DNA of 64,000 nt from DASZYT01 sp035545275. Lineage in GTDB: Bacteria > Patescibacteriota > Saccharimonadia > Saccharimonadales > UBA4665. Positions 19,010-26,835 of the stretch are shown here, in pieces. Numbering within the stretch: position 1 is the first letter of the stretch; each line of letters opens with the position of its first letter. The translations under genes and the position numbers were made by a program. The notes under the pieces are model-generated. The model saw only the letters and a list, made by a program, of their open reading frames with translations. It ran no database searches and was not told where the DNA came from. The stretch covers positions 62,001 through 126,000 of the forward strand of contig DASZYT010000004.1 in assembly GCA_035545275.1 (NCBI GenBank), given 5' to 3'.

Positions 19010-19831
19010 CTATTTGGTTATATAGAGGTCAGCTATCACCATAGCGTGCCGCGTATGATACGTGCAGACGACTGTTGCCCGACCGGCTCCCAGCGGTGCC
19101 CCTTCTGGAATCGTCCAGTTCCAGCTCACCATCCCAAAATCATCCGCCGCCTGAGGGCTCAGGTTCGGATCGTTGACGGGTACCCGCGCAGTTTGGGAAT
19201 CATATTTATACACGACAGCTATACTGCAGGCTGACCCCGGATTGGTATGTACCGAAACAGTGGCCGGTGCCCCCGGTGCAATCGGCGAAGTGGCCATTTC
19301 GACTGCCGCGCTTTCTGGTATATCTGCCGCTGGTTTTGTAGGCTTGATTTCGCCCGTAGACGCCGAGGCCGTCTGTTGTATCGAAGCTGCGGCAACCGGC
19401 ACCGATCCATTATCTGTAAACATGACATACACCTCACCTATTCCTATGCACAGCACCAACAATACGACCGCACTGATTACAGCGTTTCGCAGGGGTCGCG
19501 GAAGTCGTCGCCTGGGCTCGTCCATGAATACGGGCTTGGTGGGTTTTTTGGGTTTGGCAGGCTTTTTCTTGATAGGCTTCGCGGGTTTTACGGATTTAGG
19601 CGGCTTGACGGGTTTCTTTGGGGGTTTGGGCTTAAGTGCCTTGGGGGGCTTAATAGGCTTTGGCTTTTTGGCAGGCTTAGTGGGCTTGGAAGGTTTGGCG
19701 AGTTTTGCGGGCTTGGCCGCGGCAACAGCCGCCATAGCAGTCACTGGCTTTGCAATACGAATCTTGGGCGCACGCAATTTGAACCTCTTTTTAGGCCCCG
19801 GGTCTTCGATATACGTAACCTCTATGCGCAT
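19010..19831 (-). CDS. Membrane protein with Lys-Pro repeat tail and outside domain
   Basis: A 273-residue protein. After an N-terminal ~30 residues comes a Lys/Pro/Ala repeat zone (about 38-100, units such as KPxKPxKP and KPPK), then a basic stretch (RRRLPRPLR). One membrane helix (about 115-137) and a Ser/Thr/Pro linker lead to an outside domain (~170-273, PGAPATVSVHTNPGSACSIAVVY...VCTYHTRHAMVIADLYITK) with two cysteines that could form a disulfide. The cationic tail should lie in the cytoplasm, where it could bind nucleic acid or acidic polymers, or lie along the membrane; this is inference. It ends 1 nt beyond the stop of the preceding convergent gene. Promoter geometry is leaderless. Confidence 0.6.
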   Translation of the reverse strand: MRIEVTYIEDPGPKKRFKLRAPKIRIAKPVTAMAAVAAAKPAKLAKPSKPTKPAKKPKPIKPPKALKPKPPKKPVKPPKSVKPAKPIKKKPAKPKKPTKPVFMDEPRRRLPRPLRNAVISAVVLLVLCIGIGEVYVMFTDNGSVPVAAASIQQTASASTGEIKPTKPAADIPESAAVEMATSPIAPGAPATVSVHTNPGSACSIAVVYKYDSQTARVPVNDPNLSPQAADDFGMVSWNWTIPEGAPLGAGRATVVCTYHTRHAMVIADLYITK

Positions 19832-19838
19832 CAGTTAT

Positions 19839-19847
19839 ATCTTATCA
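19839..19847 (-). promoter_or_regulatory. Extended -10 (TGATAAGAT), leaderless geometry
   Basis: On the minus strand TG-A-TAAGAT ends 7 nt before the ATG at 19831. It is divergent from the ychF promoter 35 bp away. Confidence 0.5.
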
Positions 19848-19879
19848 TGCGAAAAGGCGCACGTGGCAGTACCTATCTC

Positions 19880-19888
19880 TGTTACACT
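19880..19888 (+). promoter_or_regulatory. Extended -10 (TGTTACACT), leaderless geometry, ychF
   Basis: TG-T-TACACT ends 6 nt before ATG 19895. No Shine-Dalgarno is present. No convincing -35, as expected for an extended -10 promoter. Confidence 0.5.
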
Positions 19889-19894
19889 AGTGTC

Positions 19895-20980
19895 ATGGCA
19901 TCACTATCTATCGGCATCGTGGGGTTACCGAACGTCGGTAAATCCACCCTTTTTAACGCCCTGACCGACAATAACATTTTGGCGGCCAATTACCCCTTTG
20001 CCACCATCGAACCCAACACCGGCATTGTACCCGTGCCCGACGAGCGACTGCAGCAACTGAGCAATCTATACGGCAACTCACCCATCAAGCCGGCTACCGT
20101 CACCTTTGTCGACATCGCCGGGCTCGTGGCCGGCGCATCCAAGGGCGAAGGCCTGGGCAACCAGTTTTTGGCTAACATCCGCGCCTGCAATGCCATCTGC
20201 CATGTGGTACGTGCCTTTGCCGACCCGAACGTTGTCCATGTCGACGATCAGCACGACCCCAAGAAAGACATAGACGTTATCAATACCGAGTTGATTTTAG
20301 CAGACCTACAAACGCTTGAACGCCGTTTGCCTAAAATCCAAAAAGAGGCTAAGGCCAACCCCAAACTCAAGCCCGTGCTCGATACCTATGAGCGCGTACA
20401 AAAATTGCTCAACGACGGCACGCCCTTGTCGTCCGTGGATGATATTGAATACGAGCATATCGCCGACCTGTTTTTGCTCACCGCCAAGCCGGTGATATAC
20501 GTCTTTAATGTCGACGACGACACTTTAGCAGATGATGTTAAAAAACAGAGCCTGCAGAGTGTAGTCGCACCCGCCCGCAGTATTTTTATATCCGCAAAAC
20601 TCGAAGACGAGCTCAAGGGGCTCGACGATAGCGATGCCCGCGAACTGCTCGCCAGCTACGGGCAAACTGAGCGTGGGCTTGACCTGCTCATCCACGCCGC
20701 TTACGACACCCTGGGGCTCCAGAGCTATTTGACTGCCGGCGAGAAAGAGGTCCGCGCCTGGACGATTCCGCACGGTGCTACCGCCCCGCAGGCTGCCGGA
20801 GTCATACATGGTGATTTTGAGCGCGGCTTTATAGCCGCCGAGGTGGTCGATTATAACGATCTGTTCGCAGCCGGTTCCCTGGCCGCTGCCCGTGCCGCCG
20901 GCAAAGTCCGCACCGAAGGCAAAACGTACATCATGCAGCCAGATGATGTCGTCGAATTCCGTTTCAACGTTAGCAAGTAA
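19895..20980 (+). CDS. ychF: Ribosome-binding ATPase/GTPase YchF (Obg family)
   Basis: A 361-residue protein matching the full YchF layout. Walker A is GLPNVGKST (9-17), switch region FATIEPN, G3 DIAGLVAGASKGEGLGN. A helical insertion sits around 115-175 and a C-terminal TGS-like domain ends in YIMQPDDVVEFRFNVSK. YchF hydrolyses ATP in preference to GTP and binds ribosomes. An open frame continues far upstream, but ATG 19895 is the start because the conserved protein begins there and an extended -10 box ends 6 nt before it. Confidence 0.95.
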   Translation: MASLSIGIVGLPNVGKSTLFNALTDNNILAANYPFATIEPNTGIVPVPDERLQQLSNLYGNSPIKPATVTFVDIAGLVAGASKGEGLGNQFLANIRACNAICHVVRAFADPNVVHVDDQHDPKKDIDVINTELILADLQTLERRLPKIQKEAKANPKLKPVLDTYERVQKLLNDGTPLSSVDDIEYEHIADLFLLTAKPVIYVFNVDDDTLADDVKKQSLQSVVAPARSIFISAKLEDELKGLDDSDARELLASYGQTERGLDLLIHAAYDTLGLQSYLTAGEKEVRAWTIPHGATAPQAAGVIHGDFERGFIAAEVVDYNDLFAAGSLAAARAAGKVRTEGKTYIMQPDDVVEFRFNVSK

Positions 20981-21001
20981 TTCAAAGAGGTGTTGTAATA
21001 T

Positions 21002-21052
21002 CCACCCAAACGTAGTTAACTAAAGCTAGCTAACCATAAGCGTCTGGGTAGG
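21002..21052 (+). other. Imperfect inverted repeat over the pseudopilin ribosome-binding region
   Basis: CCACCCAAACG (21002-21012) can pair imperfectly with CGTCTGGGTAGG (21041-21052). An inner GTTA/TAAC pair extends the fold. The 3' arm contains the GGGTAGGG just before ATG 21057, so folding could mask translation. It could also act as a weak ychF terminator. Confidence 0.35.
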
Positions 21053-21056
21053 GTGT

Positions 21057-22076
21057 ATGCAAAGGTCATTCCCGGCATTCCAAGATGTAATCAAGGCAGC
21101 TGCCGGCGACACTATCGTAGAAGTGCTGATATCTTTATCGGTACTTGCCAGCGCGCTGGGCGTGTCATATGGCATTGCCAACCGTGCCCTCAATAGCTCC
21201 CGGGACGCCCAGGAACATACCCAGGCGGTAATGATCGCTCAAGCCCAGCTGGAATTTGCCCGTCAAACCATGGTGTCCAGTAATGGTCATGCCTTTTCCG
21301 GGGGCCATCTTTTTTGCTTTGACTCCTCAGGGGCGGTGGTGACGTTTACGACCATTTCCTCGCTGCCCCCTTTGGACGAGGACAACTTCAGCCATTACCC
21401 GCCTGCTTGCGCCAATATCAACAGCCTCTACAATGCTTCGGTAAACTATAACTCCGACAACGACAACTTTTCCGCTACGGTACGCTGGTATCGTTTGGGA
21501 GGCGGCCGTGACCAAGTGTTGCTCATCTATCGCATCCACGCCCCTCCAACCGGTGGAACGAGCCCCTCTGGCCCTCCACCACCCCCGCCACCGTCCCTCA
21601 ATTGCCCCAGCTTCAACCTGACCGTTTCCGGCACGGCCCTTAATCGGACAAGATTCCTTTACTATAATGCCGCCCGCAATCACCTCACCTATACCGCCGG
21701 CGTAAGCACACCGGCGTTTGATGCGGGCTGCAACTATTACATTGCCATTACCACCGAGGATTTGGTGCATCCAGAGGCAGGGCATATCGAGCCCAATGAA
21801 TCGCTGGCCGTAAGATTCCTCAGGTCAAATAATACCCAGATAGCTGCCACAGGGCTTACTTGCGATGTAAGACATAACGCCACCACTATGACAACGACAT
21901 TCGGCAGCACCTTCTCCTTGCCCTCGCTGCCGCAAAAGGTCGAGCTTGACCACTACGAAACCGTGACCGGTGATAGTTCATCAGATAACAGCCTGGACAC
22001 ATATGCCAAGATTTTCTTCTCGACAACACCGTTTACCGGTGATTGCCTCAGCGGAACGTCTTTACCTGGCGACTAA
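21057..22076 (+). CDS. Type IV pilin-like (pseudopilin) protein
   Basis: A 339-residue protein with a class III prepilin N-terminus: short leader ending in Gly17, then DTIVEVLISLSVLASALG with Glu at mature position 5, the prepilin peptidase/assembly signature. The large C-terminal part contains a polyproline linker (~165-180, GPPPPPPP) separating an early domain with FCFDSS from a later cysteine-containing domain. At 339 residues it is longer than most major pilins, suggesting a minor pilin or tip protein. No pilB, pilC or pilD lies in the window, so assembly components must be elsewhere. Saccharibacteria are known to use type IV pili for motility and host contact; its part in this is inferred. 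Confidence 0.75.
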   Translation: MQRSFPAFQDVIKAAAGDTIVEVLISLSVLASALGVSYGIANRALNSSRDAQEHTQAVMIAQAQLEFARQTMVSSNGHAFSGGHLFCFDSSGAVVTFTTISSLPPLDEDNFSHYPPACANINSLYNASVNYNSDNDNFSATVRWYRLGGGRDQVLLIYRIHAPPTGGTSPSGPPPPPPPSLNCPSFNLTVSGTALNRTRFLYYNAARNHLTYTAGVSTPAFDAGCNYYIAITTEDLVHPEAGHIEPNESLAVRFLRSNNTQIAATGLTCDVRHNATTMTTTFGSTFSLPSLPQKVELDHYETVTGDSSSDNSLDTYAKIFFSTTPFTGDCLSGTSLPGD

Positions 22077-22113
22077 AACCGCCAAAGCCTACAACACGCT
22101 ACTACCGAGCATT

Positions 22114-23319
22114 TTAATCGGTGGCCGGAATGGGTTCTTTGGTCAAACCTGCTTCGGTCTGCGACCAGTCCAAGCGTTTGAGTAGCCATTGGTATACTTC
22201 GGGGGTAGCCGGGTGCTTACGCCGTGTGTAGTCATTGTCGTTCGAGCTATCACCTGCCAATACGTTGTACTGATATATAAAACCGGGCGCGTGCAGTCCC
22301 TTTTGCTGTGCTTGTTGCAGACAATCGTCTTTGAATGCCACACAGGTGTCGGCCATATCGAGGTACGCCTGGAGGTTGTTGTCGACCGTAGCAGAAACCT
22401 GTACGTTTAGGATTAATGATTTCGTTACTTCGTTGTCAAACCACTGATCGTAGACCAGGTTGCCCACGTTATAGACGATAAGCTTTCCCTTGTACGCCTC
22501 GGTGTCTTCGACCACGTGTGGGTGATCGCCGAACACGGCCGAGGCCCCGAGGTCAATCATCTTGCGATACAACGTCTGTTGCGCAGATGTATGCGACGTA
22601 ACATATTCCACGCCGCCGTGCGGGAATACCCACACCGGGAAATATTTGGCATACAAACTTATCTGCGCCAGCTCCGCGTCAGTCGGATAGCTATACAGCC
22701 AATGATAGCCACACATAGCTATCGGCAGCCGCGTCGCCTTGCCATTGAGCTTGGCCGGCATAGATATGATTTCGCATAAATCAGCGGTTTGCGACAGGTC
22801 GTAATGACCGAAATACTGGATGCCGTTCTTTTGCAGATTCGCCTTGGTGTCAGCAAACCCCGAAGCACCGGTGTTGTCGGTATGGTTGTTGGCTAGGGTA
22901 AACGCGGTGAAGTATTTGCTGGCGGCAGCAGTGTACGCCGGTGGACACTGCAGGATAAGCCTGTCTACCTGAGTCTGGTATGGCACTGTGTGATCGGTAA
23001 TGGGGCACTCCATGTCGCTGATCCAGCCATCATAGCGATCCGGATGGAATTCACTCAACCGCGAGAAGGGCCAATCGTATTTCAACGGTGACCTTTGCGC
23101 ATAATAATCAATACCCCGGCCCCAGAACACATCCCCAGAAATCAAATAACTGCCGCTCACTGTTTTTACCGGAGCTGGCGGCGCCTTTTTAGGCACCGTA
23201 GACGCTGCGGTAGAAGCTTTCTGGGTTTTTGGGGTATGATATTTTGCCCAATAAACCCCACCCACAGCTGCCGCCGCGAATACAAGTATTACACCGGCGA
23301 TAATAAGTCGTCTTTTCAC
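22114..23319 (-). CDS. CapA-like metallophosphatase-fold protein (PGA synthesis family), membrane-anchored
   Basis: A 401-residue protein. GTG start, N-terminal membrane anchor (5-26), Lys/Pro/Ala linker to ~55, then a CapA/PgsA-type calcineurin-like domain: SGDVFWGRG (~61), TLANNHTDNTG (~143), VFPHGGVEY (~232), FGDHPHVVEDTEAYKGKLIVYNVGN (~265). In Bacillus CapA takes part in poly-gamma-glutamate capsule export or anchoring; other members have unknown substrates. TATAGT lies 9 nt before the GTG. No capB/capC genes are nearby, so a role in surface polymer handling is inferred only. Annotated as GTG because no ATG fits the hydrophobic N-terminus. Confidence 0.8.
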   Translation of the reverse strand: MKRRLIIAGVILVFAAAAVGGVYWAKYHTPKTQKASTAASTVPKKAPPAPVKTVSGSYLISGDVFWGRGIDYYAQRSPLKYDWPFSRLSEFHPDRYDGWISDMECPITDHTVPYQTQVDRLILQCPPAYTAAASKYFTAFTLANNHTDNTGASGFADTKANLQKNGIQYFGHYDLSQTADLCEIISMPAKLNGKATRLPIAMCGYHWLYSYPTDAELAQISLYAKYFPVWVFPHGGVEYVTSHTSAQQTLYRKMIDLGASAVFGDHPHVVEDTEAYKGKLIVYNVGNLVYDQWFDNEVTKSLILNVQVSATVDNNLQAYLDMADTCVAFKDDCLQQAQQKGLHAPGFIYQYNVLAGDSSNDNDYTRRKHPATPEVYQWLLKRLDWSQTEAGLTKEPIPATD

Positions 23320-23369
23320 CTAGGCATTACTATAGGCCTACGGGAAATCCTGTGCAATAATCCTCTTGC

Positions 23370-24020
23370 TTAGGCGCGCGGTGTGAAACCGCCAAAACCC
23401 ATGTAACGTCGCTGACGAGTCATCATGGGAAGCCGCGTATAGGCACTGATAACGGGGGCTACGCGGCGAATGCCACCCATGCTCACCTGCAAATGGCTGA
23501 CCGAAGGTTGAGATGGAGTGTTTGCCGGCGGAGCTTGCACTGAGGCCGTGCCACTAAATGACGGCTGCGCAGCCTGTGATTGTTGAGTCGTCGCTTGGCC
23601 AGGTGGCGTTTGTTCGAGCATCAGGTAGTGCTGCCTGATTTCCATGACGCGCTGCTGCACAAAGTTGAAAAACTTGCGCATCTTGGCTTGGTTATAGCCC
23701 GTAAAGCGCACGGTTTGGTTGGGTGTAAAGATACGAAGAGTGGCGTTAAAGAGGTTGTGGTTGTAATCAACTTCGGCAATCATGTCGAAACGAACATCTT
23801 CCAGGGTCAGGTACATCGGCTTTTTATCTATAAGTAACACTCGTAAATCGGTGGCAGCCAACATGGCAAAGCCGCCTTCATACTGCCCGTTGAGACATTG
23901 CTGAATTTTTTCTCCTGGCAGTAATATATTTGCCAACTCCCGCATTTCGGCTCTCCCCCAGAAACGGATCGAGCAGCCTATCTGCTTGAGCTGGTCTTCC
24001 AACTCCTTTAACCCTACCAT
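23370..24020 (-). CDS. Bacterial PH-domain protein
   Basis: A 216-residue soluble protein. Residues ~25-130 look like a bacterial PH domain (GEKIQQCLNGQYEGGFAMLAATDLRVLLIDKK, then FDMIAEVDYNHNLFNATLRIFT). A Gln/Ala/Pro/Ser-rich linker and an Arg/Gly-rich C-terminus follow. The open frame extends 14 codons upstream, but ATG 24020 directly follows AAGGAGGGG, the strongest Shine-Dalgarno in this area. Such proteins bind membranes or partner proteins; the role here is unknown. It is divergent from the Crp/Fnr gene. Confidence 0.65.
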   Translation of the reverse strand: MVGLKELEDQLKQIGCSIRFWGRAEMRELANILLPGEKIQQCLNGQYEGGFAMLAATDLRVLLIDKKPMYLTLEDVRFDMIAEVDYNHNLFNATLRIFTPNQTVRFTGYNQAKMRKFFNFVQQRVMEIRQHYLMLEQTPPGQATTQQSQAAQPSFSGTASVQAPPANTPSQPSVSHLQVSMGGIRRVAPVISAYTRLPMMTRQRRYMGFGGFTPRA

Positions 24021-24117
24021 AACCCCTCCTTCATTACATCCATATCTTACCGCTGATAGCATTACATCATGGTAAGGATTCTTACCATAAGCACAAGATT
24101 TATATCACACAGGGTGT

Positions 24118-24146
24118 TTGGGTTTTTATTCAGCCTATGGCATACT
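24118..24146 (+). promoter_or_regulatory. Promoter TTGGGT-N17-CATACT, leaderless geometry
   Basis: TTGGGT 24118-24123, 17-bp spacer, CATACT 24141-24146 with TG one base upstream. ATG 24153 follows 6 nt after the -10. Confidence 0.5.
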
Positions 24147-24152
24147 GAAGAT

Positions 24153-24812
24153 ATGTTCGCCACCCGAAAGCAAACGGACGAACTGGTCGAACTGTTTCGC
24201 TCCAAAGGAGTGAGGCAATCGTACAAAAAGGGCAATTACATCATCCGCCCCGGGGAAACGCCGCCCGGGGTTTTTTATATACAGCAGGGGTTGGTGAAGG
24301 CCTATGACATCACCAAATATGGCGAAAACAACTTACTGATTGTCCGCAAAGACGGGGAGATTTTCCCGCTCATTTGGGCGCTCACGGGCGAAGAGCGACA
24401 TATCATATATGAGGCCTTAAGTACTCCTACCATCACCTGTCAGGTTTCGCGCAACACCTTTACTCACTTTCTGCAGTCCAACCCGGAAGCCCAGGCCCCC
24501 CTGCTCGATATGACTATCGAGATGTACCGTCTGCATAGCGAACGTATCCTAAATCTGGAGTACCGCTCGGTCAGGGAACGGCTTATTTCGTTCTTATTCA
24601 CTATGATGCATCGGTTTGGTACGGTTACCAAAGACGGGACGCTCATATCGGTGCCCCTGCGGCACCAGGACATCGCCAGTTCTATCAACGCTACCCGCGA
24701 AACTACCAGCCGCGAAATTGCCACCTTGCAACGCAAGGGTCTGCTCGAGAATTCGCAGCAGAATATTCTTATCAAAAACCCCAAAGAACTGCAGAAATAT
24801 CTGCAGAGGTAA
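24153..24812 (+). CDS. Crp/Fnr-family transcription regulator
   Basis: A 219-residue protein. An N-terminal cyclic-nucleotide-binding-type beta roll (~20-110: YKKGNYIIRPGETPPGVFYIQQGLVKAY) is joined by a dimerisation helix (MYRLHSERILNLEYRSVRERLISFLFTM, split here for reading) to a C-terminal winged helix-turn-helix (HQDIASSINATRETTSREIATLQRKG). The N-terminus lacks the cysteine cluster of oxygen-sensing Fnr, so an Fe-S sensor is unlikely. ATG 24153 is preferred to an in-frame start 28 codons upstream because the predicted promoter lies between them. It may regulate the convergent phosphoribosyltransferase or surface genes; no operator was identified. Confidence 0.85.
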   Translation: MFATRKQTDELVELFRSKGVRQSYKKGNYIIRPGETPPGVFYIQQGLVKAYDITKYGENNLLIVRKDGEIFPLIWALTGEERHIIYEALSTPTITCQVSRNTFTHFLQSNPEAQAPLLDMTIEMYRLHSERILNLEYRSVRERLISFLFTMMHRFGTVTKDGTLISVPLRHQDIASSINATRETTSREIATLQRKGLLENSQQNILIKNPKELQKYLQR

Positions 24813-24818
24813 TCGTTG

Positions 24819-25475
24819 CTACTTCCAGTTTAGAATTATATTGCTAAGCGTTTTTACAACAGTGTCTTGGTCGGGTACATCCTGCTGATCATAGTAATGA
24901 TCGGTGGAAATGTACTCGCCGACCACACTTAGGCAATACAGCTCGTCTGCCAGCACGTGCATACGGTCTACCGCGTCCACGCTGGCTAGCGGCGTAGCTA
25001 TGATTACCTTTTCTATCGCGATAGGCTTCAAAAACGCCACGGCTACATCCAGCATAAAGCCACTCGAAAACCCATCGGCCACCAAAATAATATTGTGCCC
25101 TTTCAGCAACTCTTTGCGTATCAGACCGTCCCCGCCCAACAACTGGTTCATGTGCTCGAGCCGACTAAACTTTTCTTGGTCAATCAGGCTGTGATATTCC
25201 ATGACCATTTCGTCAATTTCCGACTGTGCATACTTTTCGTTATACGAAAACGAGCCATCTTGCGTAATAGCAGCAATGGCATCTGGCTCTTGCGGTAATT
25301 TTATTTCCTCAGCCAGGAGCATGTTAAGTACGCAGTGCAGCTGGGCAGCAATTTGCGCGCCTACCATTACACCACCGTTATTTAGCGCGACCACGGCGCA
25401 GTTTTCATAGCGGTATTTGGGCACCAATTGGCTCGCGAGCATGCGCCCCGCCTGCAGTCTCGAAGCAAAATACAT
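24819..25475 (-). CDS. Phosphoribosyltransferase-fold protein with altered PRPP loop
   Basis: A 218-residue protein related to type I phosphoribosyltransferases: VVALNNGGVMVGAQIAAQL near 28-46 corresponds to the PRTase LPRGGVxxG region, and NIILVADGFSSGFMLDVAVAFL near 128-149 corresponds to the PRPP-binding loop. In active enzymes the loop reads VDDxxxTG; here the first Asp is Ala and Thr is Ser. Compare the intact VDDGIATG in the second family member at 54535. A regulatory or degenerate role is therefore possible. It is convergent with the Crp/Fnr gene (6-nt gap). Its promoter is an extended -10 seven nt from the ATG. Confidence 0.65.
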   Translation of the reverse strand: MYFASRLQAGRMLASQLVPKYRYENCAVVALNNGGVMVGAQIAAQLHCVLNMLLAEEIKLPQEPDAIAAITQDGSFSYNEKYAQSEIDEMVMEYHSLIDQEKFSRLEHMNQLLGGDGLIRKELLKGHNIILVADGFSSGFMLDVAVAFLKPIAIEKVIIATPLASVDAVDRMHVLADELYCLSVVGEYISTDHYYDQQDVPDQDTVVKTLSNIILNWK

Positions 25476-25482
25476 ATCTCTT

Positions 25483-25491
25483 AGTGTAGCA
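25483..25491 (-). promoter_or_regulatory. Extended -10 (TGCTACACT), leaderless geometry
   Basis: Minus-strand TG-C-TACACT ends 7 nt before ATG 25475; no Shine-Dalgarno. Confidence 0.55.
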
Positions 25492-25521
25492 TTTTGCTTG
25501 AGGCTATTTTATATATCAAAC

Positions 25522-26541
25522 CTACGCGGCGGCAGGTAAATCATACACGTTGAAGTTTTGCTTCCCATTCTGGCGCAATCCGGTCAGCTGCGAAAGGTCA
25601 CTCCAATGCCATGAATTGCCGTCGTTCGCTAACCAACCGTATGCACCATGACCGTTCGCCCACTGTAGTAGTTGACTCGCATTAGATACAAATAACGACG
25701 TATTGTACTCAGGCATAGCAGGGCCATTCACAGAGAGACGACCCACGGTTGTATCCTCAAGCAAGTACTTAAGCGCCATACCGGCCGCTAAGTGGTCGGG
25801 GTGCGGTGGTTGTTCGTACTCATCCGCATAACGCTTTAGGACCGGGCTATTCGCTACCTTACGGTTATGGTATGCATACTTATAGGAGGCATCGACAGTA
25901 AGCAGAGGCGTCATGCCATAGGTGGATATACTGTACTTTTCCGCCAGCTCAACAGCTGTTACTACCTGTTCGGTAGCAAGGCCCTCGTCAGAGTAATTAT
26001 GCAGGATCAGTGTCAGTCGCCGTGAATCTTGGGTATAGCCGGCGAAGACAGCATGATCACTTTTTGTCTGTGGTGGTCCCATCTCATAGCCGACTTCCGA
26101 GAAAAATTGCAGCCAGCTAGATATACGTTTACTCTTGCACTCATCGCTCCTGAAGCCGCCGTTTTGGATACAGTGTACACTTTCTCCTCCTTGCGTCATC
26201 AGACTAATAATCAAATGCGGGCTATATTCCAGGAGTGACCAGGCCGAGATAGCATCGTCGGGGTGCGGCGCTATAGCGTGTACTACCCCTTGGGCAGACA
26301 AAATTCTGAGCCGCGCGGCGATTTCACTGGAAGTTTGAGCAGCAATTGAACTCTCACTGGGAGAAGGAGAAGGCGATAATGGCACACTGGGCAAAGGCTC
26401 ATACGCTGGCGAGGCCTGATCCGATGTAGGCGCCTCGGCTGCGGCCCTGGTACTGTCCGCTCGGCAACTGCTAAGCAGATGCGTTGCCGCGCCCACACCG
26501 ACAACTTTGCCGCCTAAACGCAAAAAATCCCGACGCGACAT
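25522..26541 (-). CDS. PIG-L/LmbE-family deacetylase, Tat-type lipoprotein
   Basis: A 339-residue protein beginning MSRRDFLRLGG, a twin-arginine signal. A hydrophobic stretch follows, ending in LLSSC (Cys26), which fits a lipobox, so it is predicted to be folded in the cytoplasm, exported by Tat and lipidated. After a Ser/Pro-rich linker (to ~65) comes a PIG-L domain: HPDD (93-96) for zinc binding and PPHPDHLAAG near 235 as the second metal motif. PIG-L enzymes remove acetyl groups from N-acetylglucosamine-type sugars. ATG 26541 is chosen over an in-frame TTG at 26586 because the Tat motif then sits at the N-terminus. The substrate may be surface glycan (inferred). Confidence 0.75.
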   Translation of the reverse strand: MSRRDFLRLGGKVVGVGAATHLLSSCRADSTRAAAEAPTSDQASPAYEPLPSVPLSPSPSPSESSIAAQTSSEIAARLRILSAQGVVHAIAPHPDDAISAWSLLEYSPHLIISLMTQGGESVHCIQNGGFRSDECKSKRISSWLQFFSEVGYEMGPPQTKSDHAVFAGYTQDSRRLTLILHNYSDEGLATEQVVTAVELAEKYSISTYGMTPLLTVDASYKYAYHNRKVANSPVLKRYADEYEQPPHPDHLAAGMALKYLLEDTTVGRLSVNGPAMPEYNTSLFVSNASQLLQWANGHGAYGWLANDGNSWHWSDLSQLTGLRQNGKQNFNVYDLPAAA

Positions 26542-26631
26542 ATCTTCAGTTTTTGCTGGTGAAGATAGCTCGCCGGAATATCCCAAAACAGACTCTTTCT
26601 CCCGCCCCTCATTCGTAAGCTTATACCCATG

Positions 26632-26704
26632 CTACGCCCGTTGCGTTTGTGATTGCAAGCCTTGTTTTATCTTGAGGAGATAAAAGCGTTCGAGGTTGCC
26701 TTTG
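26632..26704 (-). pseudogene. Duplicated tlyA 3'-end relic
   Basis: On the minus strand, codons read KGNLERFYLLKIKQG... and stop at TAG 26632-26634. The first ten residues repeat exactly the end of TlyA (KGNLERFYLL). The copies share 30 identical bases (26675-26704 and 26806-26835). It is either the ancestral tlyA tail displaced by an insertion, or a partial duplication. Confidence 0.5.
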
Positions 26705-26835
26705 GGGGCACATGAGACAAACCTACGGTTTTTCTCATCGCGCGGGGTCGCGGAATGAATCCGCCGACTCCGGCTGCTCTTTTCCCTTATTTATCGCTCT
26801 TTCGCAGGAGATAAAAGCGTTCGAGGTTGCCTTTG
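26675..26835. repeat. 30-bp direct repeats flanking a ~100-bp hairpin-rich segment
   Basis: Perfect 30-bp copies at 26675-26704 and 26806-26835. Between them are two hairpins: ATGAGACAAACC/GGTTTTTCTCAT (26712-26723 with 26727-26738, one mismatch, 3-nt loop) and GTCGCGGA/TCCGCCGAC (26747-26754 with 26760-26768, one bulge). No open frame fills the interval. It resembles a small structured insertion with target duplication, though 30 bp is long for that. Confidence 0.55.

Noticed and set aside
19247..19894. Long N-terminal extension of YchF
   Set aside because: The conserved protein starts at 19895, an extended -10 lies just before it, and the upstream part is antisense to the Lys-Pro gene.
26700..26800. 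Retron msr/msd RNA
   Set aside because: The two hairpins are adjacent to no reverse transcriptase gene and lack the retron a1/a2 repeat layout.
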